Assembly: GCF_011386835.1 (NCBI RefSeq)
Contig: NC_088800.1
Coordinates: forward strand, 57,379,439-57,443,438
Length of the DNA: 64,000 nt
From: Chrysemys picta bellii
Lineage: Eukaryota > Chordata > Testudines > Emydidae
Reading direction: 5' to 3'
The translations under genes and the position numbers were made by a program. Shown here piece by piece: positions 22,100 through 33,399 of the stretch (within the stretch, counting starts at the first letter, position 1; every line of letters begins with the position of its first letter). The notes below the pieces were generated by a model. The model was not told where the DNA came from. It did no database searches and was given only the letters and a program-made list of their open reading frames with translations.

Positions 22100-24520
22100 G
22101 GTCTGCAGAATAGCCTGACACTGCTAGTTGAAGCTGGCTTACATCAAACAGTTCTGCTCCAGGTGCAGTGAAAGTCTGTCCACTGCAGAATGATAAAGAA
22201 GCAATAGTGGCCAACAATCCTCTTTTTCCATGTCAGCTAGGCCAGAGGTTGAAATTTTTTTCTTTTGGATGCAGACTGAGATACAGCTACCCATGGCTTT
22301 GTCACTTCAGCAGTGGATAATTATCATCATGTGCTTTGTAAGGAACTAACCAAGACAGTCATTTGGAAACTAACTAGTGGAGAATGCCTGCTTGCTTGGG
22401 GTACTTGGCAGGAACACATTACACCTCTTCTCTGGGATCTGCATGGGCTTCCCCTTTGTTTCCAAGTGCAATGCATGGTGTTTGTCTTCACCCGTAAATC
22501 CAGGGCCGGTGTTAGACTCGCTGGGTAGAAACTAAGCAGTAGGCCTCCACCCTGCCTCCCTTAGCTATTCATACATTGGATTTCTGCAACATTTCTGAAG
22601 GCAAAGCCCGAACCCCACTGTCACCCATGGTTACAAAATCAGGCTGCTGCCGCTGCAATTTTTACTAGTGTGTCTCACACAGAGCCACTGCCATTGAATC
22701 AGGGATTCTGCCTGTCTCACTTAATTTATCACTGTAAATGAAATTCTTTCTGCAACAGATTCCACATTTGCTATCTCAGCCTCACTAAAAGGCTTGTTTC
22801 TGAAAGGGAAGCTTATCTCAGGGCTGGGAGGTGGGTATTTGACCTTTCCACAGAGATAAGATGATTTCACTCCTCTGAAGCACCCACCCACCAAACCAAG
22901 GTAACTGCCTCTTTGAATGTGATGTGCCCTGAGGGGACCAATAGCATGGCTAGTAAGCGATCCCGAGATGGCATGCCTGTCCTAGGTAATAGAGAAGAGT
23001 CCATTTCAGCCTAACATTACATAATTAATGTGCAGACAGCTGAAAGATATCAAGTGAAGGTTTTGAGTCATTTTCTTGCAATTTTAACTACTCTAGTAAA
23101 AACACTAAGACCAAAAATACAATACTAATAGAAGAAAACAGCAAAATGCTGCAGAGACCTCAAAATTACTGTTGGGTTTATTAATGGTAACTAATTAGCT
23201 ACACAAGCCATAGTAAAATGTTAACTCACTCAGTGTCCTAGGATTCTGAGTAGAATTCAACGTATCAGAATGAAGAATCAGAAATTTCTAGAATAACAAG
23301 CTATTATAATATTGCTATTGCTATGATTTCTTTTATTTACTTTCTATAATTCTAAAACTATACTGAATAAGAAAAAGAGAAAACAAAATTAAATTCTTTA
23401 TGAAGAAAGGAAAACATGGTAAAATAATTGTTGATGAAACACAGACAAGGGATACTTGGAAAACCTATAAATCAGCCAGGATTAGTAACAGGGATCCTTG
23501 GGTATTAAGTGGACCAGATAACTAGAAGGATAAATTTAAAAAGAAAAATGTAAATGATAGTCGTTTAAGAACATTTTGCTAGATATCCAAAGAGCCATAA
23601 TCACAAAAGAAAGGTAAATCAGTTTTTTTAAAAAAATCTTACTTTAGAGGGAAAGGTAAAGCAGCAAATAATAAAATTAAAATATAACAAATAGAAAAGA
23701 GAGATGCTGATAAAAGTTAAGAAATGCAGACATTTGATAAGGGATGCTAAAGGTACCAGTGGAAAAAAAATCCATGCTTGGTCAAGTTAAGAACACAAAG
23801 GAATTTTTTTAAAAAATATCAAAAATAAGGAATCCTAGCAATAGTGCATGTCTATTACTAAATTGAGATGGTAAAATTGTAACACTTGTCCAAACTTTTT
23901 CACTAGAGATCATTTTTTTTATTTAAAATGCATATTTTTTGATGAAACAGAAATCTTTACAAGAAATCTTCCATTTTCATTGAAATTTTGCAGGGTTTTA
24001 TTAAACATAGCTTGGTTTTAAAACCTGGAAAGGTTCAAAAGCTAACAAGTGTTTGGCTTTCTATTTTGTGATGAAAGAACAAAGTTGAGTGACAACTTTA
24101 AACAAAAATGGAAAAAAAAATGAAATTTTTGGCAGGAAATAAATAACAGCTTTATAGATCTAGTTGGGAATTGTAATGCAGATGCAGAAAAGAAAAGTGT
24201 TCAATAAATATTTCCAAAAACAGGATGGAAATAAGCTGGATGAAGTATTCACATCCTACAATGATGAAATATTTCCATTCCATCAGTATCTAAGGCGGAT
24301 GTTAAACAGCAGCTACTGAAATTAAACATTTTAAAATTTGCAGCTTTTGATATCTTGCAGCCAAGAGACTTAAAAGAATTGGCTGAGGGACTCCGTGGCT
24401 TGTTAATGTTTAACAAAACTTGTTAGAGAGGAGAAGTTCTAGAGGACTGGAAGAAAAAGTGGGGGGGGGGGGGGAGAGAAGAGTAGTGTAACTGTGGTAG
24501 CACATATGGTGTCAGTATAT
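22100..24520. other. AT-rich region, no gene recognised
   Basis: Long AT-rich stretch (about 23000-24450) with almost no open frames. It holds a partial hAT-like end at 22501 (CAGGGCCGGTGTTAGACTCG) and a G run at 24462-24473. No RNA gene, exon or complete element was identified. Confidence 0.5.
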
Positions 24521-24534
24521 ATAGTGGCAGCTGA

Positions 24535-24727
24535 CATGGCCGAGTTCATACCCACCAAGTTCAGGCAGATTTGTACTTGGCACACCTCAGTCATGCCTCT
24601 GCCACCACTACCCGTGGCACTATAGCTACACTGCTTTTTATACGCCTATTAGCTCAATCGGAGCTAGCGCGAGTATGTGTATGTGAGCAGGGCAATCGCA
24701 TGCCTTGCTTGTAGCATGGACGTAGCC
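24535..24727 (-). mobile_element. possible Harbinger-type MITE end
   Basis: The right end GCATGGACGTAGCC followed by TAA resembles the GGCTACGTCTAC-type terminus of Harbinger MITEs in inverse orientation. The matching left end was not found, so the element is partial or decayed. Confidence 0.35.
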
Positions 24728-24734
24728 TAATGTC

Positions 24735-25180
24735 TCACTCTGGTATCTTCTCCAGTCTTCAAATCATTTTCTCCTTTCTGCAAACTCCTTTTTTTTTAAA
24801 TGTGGACGCCAGAACTGTTCACAGGGTTCTAGTAGAGGTCTCACCGATGCCACCTACAATGGTAAAAATCACTTCTCTACTCCTACTCATTACTCCTGTT
24901 TATACGTCCACAGATCACATGAGCCGTTTCTGCCACAGCATCATGCTGCCTGGTTCTGTGCAGCTGCTTGTCCACAGTGACCTCTAGATCCCTTTTCAGA
25001 GTCACTGCTTTCCCCCATTCTGTAGGCATGGCCTGCCTGCCTTGTTCCTAGAAGTATAATTTTGCATTTGGCTAGACGAAAGCACATCTTGTTTGACTGG
25101 GCACAGCTTACCAGGTGATTGAAAACGGCAGCCATACTAGCAAAGCTATTTTCAGAGCTTTCCTGATGAACCAAGAGATT
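24735..25180 (-). mobile_element. old CR1-like fragment
   Basis: Blocks such as GCAGCTGCTTGTCCACAGTG then ACCTCTAGATCCCTTTTC and GAAGTATAATTTTGCATTTGG correspond, on the minus strand, to the region after the RT core of CR1 elements. The copy is diverged and out of frame. Confidence 0.6.
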
Positions 25181-26105
25181 TTTAAAATGAGCAGTAGTTC
25201 CCTTATCCTCTCCCCTCGACTCCAGAAAGCAGAAATCACTGAGGATTTAAACAGCAGCTGTCCTGGGCAGCATTAGGAAAGTTGCAGAGATGGGAAGAGC
25301 TAAACATCTGCCTCACGTGCATGGTGGATTCAAACAGTCCTCTATGAACCAAGGTGGAATACAACATGTGCTGTAGGTGATAGGTACACATTAGAAACTG
25401 AGTTCATCATCAGCACCTAGGCACCTCCTCTTTAAAGAGATGGAGCACAGCATGGCCCTTTTCCACAGACAGGCTCAAGGTTTGAGACATTCACCTCTCA
25501 TTTACCACTATGCAGCTGCAGAGACTACCCACATCAGTTGGTGAATAAAACCCCAAAGCTCCAATTGCTTCCAGAGGAAAAACCCTTCTCTAGCCTTTAG
25601 ATCACAGCCTGTCACTTGCACAGAGAGGTCTCCATGATGCATTGCAAAAGCACATTCTGATTAGCACTAGCCCAGTACTCTCTCCCTGCTTCTCACAGTG
25701 GGATGAGAGGCAACCCCACTCCTTACAGAAACTGACAGCTGCCCCACATGCCACTCACAAGCTTGCAAGAAGCCCTGATGCTTCATCTCTTCAAAACTTT
25801 GCCCAAACATTTTAATTTCTCATTGAAAATTTCCCTATTTTCCAAAAACTGTAAAGGTTTACATTAAAAAAGATAGGCAAAGGAAATAGGGTTTTGTGGG
25901 TGTGGGAGAGAAGGGTGTGCTTTGGTCACAGCTGTTAGGGGCAGGTTAGGGTGACACTGCTGGACCCCAGGGAGGGGCTGAGGAAAGGGGTTAATACGTA
26001 TGCAGGGGCATAGGAGAGAAGAAAGGAGGTGTGGAAAAGAACAAGCAGAAACCTCTGTAGGAGGCTGCTATGCAGTTGGCAACAAGAGCATTCGGCCCTT
26101 TAGAG
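25181..26105. other. no gene recognised
   Basis: No domain-bearing frame, repeat terminus or RNA gene was seen. Confidence 0.5.
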
Positions 26106-26411
26106 CAGTGATTCTCAGCCAGAGGTCCAAGGCCCCCTGGGGGTCCATGAGCAAGCATGGCCAGTGTTAGACTTGCTGGGCCCGGGACAGAAAGCCAAAG
26201 CCCCGCTGTGCAGGACTGAAGCCCGGGTCCCTGAGCCCCAGCACCCAAGGATGAAGCCTGAGCAACTTAGCTTTGCAGGTGCCCCTGTGGTGTGCCCTTC
26301 AAGCCAGCCCTGGCTAGAATACAATTGAAAAACAATTGTGGCACAGCTGGGCCGTGGAGTTTATATAGCATGTTAGGGAGGGGGCTTCAGAAAGAGAGGC
26401 TGAGAACCCTG
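26106..26411. mobile_element. hAT (CAGTGGTTCTCA-type) element
   Basis: The left end CAGTGATTCTCAGCC and right end GGCTGAGAACCCTG are inverted repeats. The flanking octamers CTTTAGAG (26098-26105) and TTGTAGAG (26412-26419) agree at six of eight positions. The interior contains a GTGTTAGACTTGCTGGGCC block also seen, diverged, at 22501 and 28030. Confidence 0.75.
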
Positions 26412-26419
26412 TTGTAGAG

Positions 26420-27949
26420 CAGCATCATACACAGATGCTTGGCTGAGTACAGAAGGTGCAGGTACCATATGCTGGCAGCCCCAGCCTCCACGGTAGTGAG
26501 CAGCTCTCAATCTCAGGTCTCTCTGCTGGAGAAGCAACAGCCACTGTCTTCACGTTCTGTTGGGGCCAGGCGCTGCTGTGGAAGGATTGGCAGGTACTAT
26601 TATTGGACACTACTGCCTGAGAGCCGGTGCCCTGGAGGAGAGGGAGAGGAAGGGGGCTAAGGGAAGAACACACCCTCCACTGCCGGATGGGGGAAGCTGG
26701 GCTGCTCTCCCTGCCTGACCTACCCACAGCAGTGACCCCCAACACTGTCTGGAGGTGGGTGCTCCCTGCCATGAAGAGATGGGAGATGCCCTCCCTTCCC
26801 AGGAAAGCATTGCTGGAGAAGAAGCTAGAAGATCCGGTGACTCACACCAGCCCAGAACCTTGTTTTGAACCATGTATTGAAAGAAAATCTAAGAAAAGGG
26901 ATTGTCCATCAGAACCCCCGAAACAAATTCAGAGACACAGACCGGGTTAGCCCGTTAATCCAACACGGGCATGGTTGGCTGAGCTAGTCCTGCTTCCTCT
27001 GTGTCTAGCCCCACCCCTCCACTGCAGTGAGTAAATGACATGATGAAATCACTCCATGTGACAGCACTATGACAGGTTGCATGTGTCTATCTGCGTTGCT
27101 GGAGGTGGATGCTGAGTGAAGTCTCTCTATATGCTGGGGGTGGGGCGGGAGAATGCGAGTGCAGCATGTCACAGTTGGGGACCTAGGGCTGCAAGCCGTC
27201 TCCAGACTTGCCACCTCCTCCCACCCACAGCCTTTTCTGGCAGACTTCTCTCCACACTCCCCAGGAGAGACGTGCACCTGTATGTCACGATAGTACATGC
27301 CACACTAAACAGGCACTTGGACCACACACACTGCAGAGGACAGGGAAGGTGGGTGACAGCAAGTTGGTGCCGTGCTGGCCTCACATCTCTGGGTATTTGC
27401 CAGTATGACAGAGGGTCTCAGTTAGGGGTTATTTTCCTGGGATCATGGAGACATCCCTCCCATTCACTGTAGCAGCAGCACCCTGGTCCTGAGAGGAGCC
27501 AGAAGCAACACTGACCAACTGAAAGCCCTCCAGACTGTCCCAAGAGAACCCACTGCTCTCTCCCTCTGCATCTGCCATGATGTCACTTGTGGGTAGTAAT
27601 GCTGCTGGCCACATGTTGGAGGCCATTGGTCATGGATCTGAGCCACCATGCCTGTGAATCTACCTCTAAATGCCCTTTTCTTCCCTGACAGAAATGAAGC
27701 CATAGTGGTTTTGAAACAGGGGACTAGGAGTGTTGCGGTCAGGTTGAGCTTCTTTTCCATCATTGCTTGTAAATGGCAATTTCCCACAAGCACAGACAGA
27801 TGTTCCCGATCAGAGCGAACCCAGCGTAGTGCTTGGTTGCTAGAAGAGGTTTTTGTGGGGTTAGTTTCCTCCCCAGTTTGCACAGCAAAGGGATTAGCTG
27901 GCCAGTGCCACATCACCCCTGCTGCCAGCTTGGTGGCTTCACTGCAGTG
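26420..27949. other. no gene recognised
   Basis: GC-moderate sequence with several 65-178-codon frames on both strands (the longest is 27464-28000 minus, which runs into the next hAT). None has a recognisable domain or splice context. Confidence 0.45.
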
Positions 27950-27957
27950 CTCTAGGC

Positions 27958-28269
27958 CAGTGGTTCTCAAACTATGGGTTGGGACCCCAAAGTGAATCAC
28001 AACCCCATTTTAATGGGGGTGACCAGGGCTGGCTTAGACTTGCTGGGGCCCAGGACCAAAGCCCAAGCCTGAGGGCTTCAACTCTGGGTGGCAGGGATAA
28101 GGTTACAGGTTCCCTGCCAGGGGCTGAAGCCCTCGGGCTTGGACTTTGACCCCCCCGGCCGGGGCAGTGGGGTTTGGGTGAGCTCAGGCTTCAGTCCCCC
28201 TCCTGGGGCCTGGTAGTAACTTTTCTTGTCAGAAGGGGGTGATGGTGCAATGAAGTTTGAGAATCCCTG
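27958..28269. mobile_element. hAT (CAGTGGTTCTCA-type) element
   Basis: The left end CAGTGGTTCTCAAAC and right end GTTTGAGAATCCCTG are inverted repeats. A perfect 8-bp target duplication CTCTAGGC lies at 27950-27957 and 28270-28277. The length is 312 bp. Confidence 0.92.
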
Positions 28270-28277
28270 CTCTAGGC

Positions 28278-29100
28278 AGTTGCAGATCTTCTCCACAAGC
28301 AGCTGGAGGAATGCTGAGAAGTCCAGGAGGGTGTCTGTCTGAGCCTAAGCAGGGTTGCAGAATGCTAGCCCTGCTGCTCTCTGATCAGACAGATGCTCCA
28401 GCATGCAACAGGCAGAATTCCTTGGTCAACACCACCTGCTTTATCTGGCAAAGAGAGAGAGACCAGCCGCTCATGCTGCACAGAGATGGCTACCATAGCC
28501 TTGGATTTGACAGGCCACTGTAAGCCATGCTGCACCTGAGCAGCCCCCTCTAGAATTCCCTCATCACTAGACTGAGGCAGTGAAGGAGGCCAGGGATATG
28601 CTGGAAGCCAGCACCATGCATGGCCTTGGTGACATGCAATCCATTGTCCGTGGCCACAACACTAACAGAGTTAGGGGCTCACCCATTCCTCTGCAACAAC
28701 ATGCAGCTTCCCCACAATGCTCCTGGAAGAGTGCTGCTTCACACGGACCACACAGGTGGTGCTAGTCTTGCACCTGCTTACCCATTGGGCCATGACAGCT
28801 GTTTGGCTACTGGTCCATATATTAGTGGATGCAAGATGTCCCTTGCCACCTTCACAGTTACCCAGAGAACACCGTGTAGCTCCTCTCAGGGCTGCACACA
28901 GCTCTGCCATGGCCCTCTTTGCAAAATAGAACGGGCTGGATAGATACCAGCTGGGACCTTAAACAGCTGCAAAGTCCCTGTAGCCCTTACTCTCCATTTG
29001 GGAGAAAGGAAGCAAGTGCACAGCCAGCATCATTGCACAGGCTGCAGTATGTGATATGGCCAAAGGCTGGTTAGGATGGAATTTCTGTCCCACTTGAACA
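28278..29100. other. no gene recognised
   Basis: Short overlapping frames only; no domains, splice-supported exons or repeat boundaries were seen. Confidence 0.45.
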
Positions 29101-29108
29101 CACTATGT

Positions 29109-30169
29109 TAGGGTTACCATATCTCATAAATAAAAAAAGAGGACCCTCCACGGGCCATGGCCCCACCCATTTCCCCACCCCTAGCCCCGCCCCAACTCCG
29201 CCCCTTCCCCCACCCTAACTCCGCCCCCTCCTCCCTCCCACTCCCAGCCAGGGGGAAAGGGCTGCCCCAGTGCTACCAGCATCACGGTTTCCCGGGCAGC
29301 CCCCAGACCCTGCGCCCCCAGCCGGCGCTTCCCCAGCGCAGCTGGTGCCTGGGAGGGGAAGCGCCCAGCCGGGGGCGCAGGGTCTGGAGGCTGCCCAGCA
29401 AACCGTGAAGCCGGTAGCGCTCGGGCTTTGGGCAGCCCCTATGCCTCCGAACCCTGTGCCCCCAGCCAGGCACTTCCCCTCCGGGGCTCCGGCGGCTCTG
29501 CGTAACTTACACTGTATAAGTTACACAGAGCCAAAGAGGAGCAGAGCCTCCGCAGCTGGAGGCTCTGCTCCTCTTAGGCTCTGTTTAAGAGCCGGGCTGC
29601 CCTAGCGCTACCGGCTTTGGGCAGCCCCCGTGCCTCCGGACCCTGCGCCGCCGGAGCCCGGGTGGGGAAGTGCCCGGCTGGGGGCGCAGGGTCCGGAGGC
29701 ACGGGGCTGCCCGAAGCCGGTAGCTCTCGGGCAGCCCGGTTCTTAAACAGAGCCTCCAGCGGCTGGGGCTCTGTGTAACTGATACTGTGTCAGTTACACA
29801 CAGCCCTGGCGGCTGGAGGCTTTTCTCCTCTTTGGCTCTGTGTAACTGACACTGGGTCAGTTACACAGAGCCCCAGCCGCTGGAGGCTCTGTTTAAGAAC
29901 CGGGCTGCCCGAGAGCTACCGGCTTCGGGCAGCCCCCCTGCCTCCAGACCCTGCGCCCCCAGCCGGGCACTTCCCCTCCCGGGCTCCGGCGGCGCAGGGT
30001 CTCCAGGCACGGGGCTGCCCGAAGCCGGTAGCGTTCAGGCAGCCGGGCTCTTAAACAGAGCCGCCATTTTCCCCGACATGTTCCGCTTTTTGGCAATTCC
30101 CCCCGGACGGGGGTTTGACTGCCTAAAAGCCGGACATGTCCGGGAAAAAGAGGACGTATGGTAACCCTA
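29109..30169 (-). mobile_element. CpG-rich hAT element, 1.06 kb
   Basis: The ends TAGGGTTACCATA and GTATGGTAACCCTA are inverted repeats. A perfect 8-bp target duplication CACTATGT lies at 29101-29108 and 30170-30177. The right end has the CCGGACATGTCCGG hairpin seen at the left end of 19212-19888, so this is the same family inverted. The middle consists of alternating direct and inverted copies of a GC-rich block (GGGCAGCCC, then CCTCCGGACCCTGCGCC) separated by short palindromes around TAACTGACACTG. This composition produces many spurious frames. Confidence 0.92.
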
Positions 30170-30177
30170 CACTATGT

Positions 30178-30719
30178 GGGCTCTGCCCACCCCTGCTCTG
30201 AGGACCCAGTGCATATTTGTTGTCCTGAGAGTGGCTGCTGCTACTTTAAATCCTGAGGGCTGTGCACCATGTTGTTCAGCATGCCAGAGGCCTCTACCCT
30301 TTAGGGGTCAGAGTCTAAGCCAGCCATAAACATCTGCACAGTTGGCAAGTGACCCTTATATTGTTATCACCACCTTTCAAAAGGAGGGGTGTCTAAAGGG
30401 CTTTGCAGCAGGGGCCTGGGGTTTGTAGCTGGTGATGGCTGCTGCTGAATGGTAATGTGTAGGAGCTCTGTCTTCCCCACAGTGCTCCCCCTAAACCCAT
30501 GTCCAGCAGAGGGGGAGGCAGTGCCCCAAATTGCTTCACAATATTCTGTTGGAGCGAACACCAGTGCTGGGAATGAGGTTCATAGAACATTTGCTTCTGT
30601 TCTCCAGGAGGTTCCTGTTAGCTTTTATCTCATGGCAGTGCAGGAGATGAGAGTCTTCTTTAAGTGTTCTAGATGTGACCACTATATTAAGAGTCAAACT
30701 GGACCACAGTCTAAATAAG
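30178..30719. other. no gene recognised
   Basis: No domain or repeat boundary was seen. The 89-codon plus frame at 30449-30718 shows nothing recognisable. Confidence 0.45.
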
Positions 30720-30772
30720 TGACAACTGTCTGGGAAGGGAGTGGATGATCCTCAACACAAACTGTAAGGGGT

Positions 30773-30905
30773 CTTTCATCTGAAGAAGTGAGGGTCTTAC
30801 CCACGAAAGCTTATGCTCCCAATACTTCTGTTAGTCTTAAAGGTGCCACAGGACCCTCTGTTGCTTTTTACAGATTCAGAGTAACATGGCTACCCCTCTG
30901 ATACT
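30773..30905 (+). mobile_element. Penelope-like terminal fragment
   Basis: This 133-bp PLE end carries CTGAAGAAGTGAGGG, CCCACGAAAGCTTATGCTC, GTTAGTCTTAAAGGTGCCA and GGCTACCCCTCTGATAC. A perfect 10-bp target duplication TGTAAGGGGT flanks it at 30763-30772 and 30906-30915. It contains a hammerhead-like core, CTGAAGA (30780-30786) with GAAA (30805-30808). It interrupts the minus-strand LINE. Confidence 0.9.
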
Positions 30906-31502
30906 TGTAAGGGGTTGATAGGCCAAGTGATTGTTTAGATGGAAGTTTGGGCACTATCAGACTCTCAAAGTAAATCTCCATTGATGAAGCTTTGGCCAGA
31001 GCATTCATGTCCTGACAGAGTGTCTCTTCAGCATTGGGTAGATCATTATCCACATCAGCGAGACCGAGCCCATCCACATGTACATACTTACAACCTACCA
31101 ACAACTAAAGCCAGTAAGTATATATGTTGAAAAGGAGGAGACCTACAGTGGATCCTTGTAGGAGTCCACTACAGAGATGTCTAAGCGAGTTAAGTTTGTC
31201 TCCAGCTTGCAAAAAGGAACTCCAATTTATCTCCATGATGAGCTGCACCATAGGTTTAGAGAGAATAGTGTGACACAACTTGGCAGTCAGCCCCACCTGC
31301 CAAACAGCATCACATGCAGCTGATAGATCCACTAGAACAGCACCAACTTTCTTGCTTTTCTCAAAGGCATCTTCAATGTCCTGTGTTGAGTGAATAATGA
31401 AATCTTGGGTACAGCATGCTCATCTGAAGCCAGCCTGAACAAAGAGCAGTTGTGGCTTGATAACATCATTGATGCACATAAGAATCAGTCTCTTCATAAA
31501 CT

Positions 31503-31589
31503 GTATCCGACGAAGTGGGCATTCACCCACGAAAGCTTATGCTCCAATACATCTGTTAGTCTTAAAGGTGCCACAGGACTCTGTTGCTT
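31503..31589 (+). mobile_element. Penelope-like terminal fragment with hammerhead-like motif
   Basis: This 87-bp PLE end is flanked by the perfect 10-bp duplication TTCATAAACT (31493-31502 and 31590-31599). Bases 31503-31550 can fold like a type I hammerhead: stem I GTAT/ATAC, core CCGACGA (one base off the CUGANGA consensus), stem II GTGGG/CCCAC, GAAA at 31531-31534, and stem III AGC/GCT with loop TTAT. The fragment is inserted in the minus-strand LINE. Confidence 0.88.
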
Positions 31590-32573
31590 TTCATAAACTT
31601 GTACTTGACACAAAGTAGAGAGATGGATCACTAGCTCTGGGGATCTTCCAGGGTTTTCCTGGCTTCAGAATGGCTACAACCTTTGCATTGTGCCAGATTT
31701 TTGGGATGAGGTTGTTCTGGAAACACTAGTTGAGGAACCAAAGCACACCCCTTTTAGCCCTAGGTATAGTAAGAAATTCATATGGATAGAATCCAGGTCT
31801 GGAGCCTTTCCTGTTTCCATAAAATTTATGGTCCAGTCCAGCTCTGTCTGAAAAAAGACCCATTAAGTTTGAATCCACATTACAGATGGCAGGCTCCTAA
31901 TCTCAGTTTTGACTGCAGGACTGAAAGACTTATCCAGGTTCTGTCTATGGGCAATAGCCATTGTCTGGGAAATGACAGCATTTGTGGAGATGGGGAAACC
32001 CTATTTTGATGAGCCTGGAATATCCAGAAAGACTTTTAATGGCCTGCCAGGCTTTCCAGCTGGAATGAGTAAAGTCCACCGTTGTGACTGTCTCCCTCTA
32101 TGTATCATATCGATCACACCTTGTTTGATTCAGCAGTGAATGAGTTCCTTGCTCTTAACAGCCTCCTGTTTGTTACCAGCAGATCTGAATTCCTGGCAGA
32201 GCATAATTGCCTTTGATGACCACCCAGGGATATAATGCTGGGAATAGACTCCAGGGATTGATTTCTTAGCAGCTGCCTGAACTAATTTGCTATTCAAGCA
32301 GCTCTAATTAAAACTTCAGCTTTATTGTTCCAGTGTGGTGTGTCCCTGTCCCCTACCCTGTGTCTGTGTGGTCTGTTTATTCTGTCCAGAATTCACAGTA
32401 GGGACTGTCTGCTGCTCTGTTTATCACAGTGGTGCCCCATTCTTGGTTGGTTCTTAGGCTGTACTGGAATAAATAATTCAGTTAACATGCCTCCTGCTCC
32501 AACTGGCACATACCAATGCACCTGTGGGAAGAGCCAACAGCACTCCGTGATAGCAGAATAGTTTAAGCCAAGA

Positions 32574-32981
32574 TATGAATAGACTAAGACCAGAAGGGGC
32601 CGTTATGATCATCTAGTCTGACTTCCTCCACAACATGGGCCAGAAAAAAAAAATTGCACCCACTGATTCTGGCATCAATGCCATAACTTCTGATTGGGCT
32701 AGAGCAGGTCTTTTAGAAAGATATCCAATCTCACCATAAAGACTTCAAGTGATGGAGAATCTGCCACATCCCCAGGTAAGCTATTCAATGGTTAATTACA
32801 CTCACTGTGAGACAATTGCACCTTATTTCTAGCCTGAATTTCTCTAGCTTAAGTTCCCAGGCACTGGATCTTGTTGTGCATTTGTCTGCTGGACTGAAGA
32901 GTCCTCTGCTGTCTTCTCCCCAGGTAGGTATTTACAAACTGTGATCAAGTCATCTTTTAACCTTTTATGATGACCTTCCAT
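32574..32981 (-). mobile_element. CR1 LINE 3' fragment
   Basis: The segment begins at the CR1 tail AGACCAGAAGGGGCCGTTA then GATCATCTAGTCTGAC and continues into the 3' coding region, as far as the hAT at 32982. It is similar to the CR1 tail at 8932 but more diverged. Confidence 0.75.
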
Positions 32982-33235
32982 CATAGGCGCCAACTTCTCC
33001 TGGTGCTGGTGAGTGCTTGTGCCCCCTCTCCTCCCCTGAGGGCACCGTATTCCCACTCCTCCCCCTTCCCTCCCACTGCTTGTTACGCCTGTTTTGCAGC
33101 AGCAGGCGCTGGGAGGAGAAGTGGGGAAGGCATGCTCAGGGGAGGGGGAGGAGGCAGAGGCGAGCTGGGGTGGGGAGCTGTCGGTGGGTGCAGAGCACTC
33201 ACCAATTTTTTCCCATGGGTGCTCCAGCACCTATG
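32982..33235. mobile_element. hAT-type nonautonomous element
   Basis: The left end CATAGGCGCCAACTTC and right end TGGGTGCTCCAGCACCTATG mark the same family as 11529-11903. The flanking octamers CCTTCCAT (32974-32981) and CTTTCCAT (33236-33243) differ at one position. It sits at the edge of the preceding CR1. Confidence 0.82.
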
Positions 33236-33399
33236 CTTTCCATAGAGCAGAAGAAAGGGGAGAAAACGGCCTGTGAGGGGTCTTGGAGATCACCATTCTC
33301 CCCCATTGCAGGTCTTCATTAGGCATATGTTGCTATTATCTGCCTCACCCTTGCCCCACTGTTTGCTCCATGATCCAAATTGACAGGACATTTCAAAAC

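Larger units (their letters stand above)
30720..32290 (-). mobile_element. jockey-like LINE RT remnant
   Basis: Minus-strand translation from high to low coordinates gives THSSWKAWQAIKSLSG (about 32070), then SQKSGTMQ/LKPGK-like blocks (31680-31800), MDLSAACDAVWQVGLTAKL and GLLQGSTVGLLLFNIYTY (31332-31105), then KYVHVDGLGLADVDNDLPN (31104-30940). This is the palm-fingers order of a non-LTR RT of the type with NGLPQGSVLAPLLFN and YADDLA. The catalytic YADD is degenerate (YVHVDG region). Stops and frameshifts abound. Two PLE ends are inserted. The clade (jockey-superfamily versus another) is not resolved. Confidence 0.65.
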
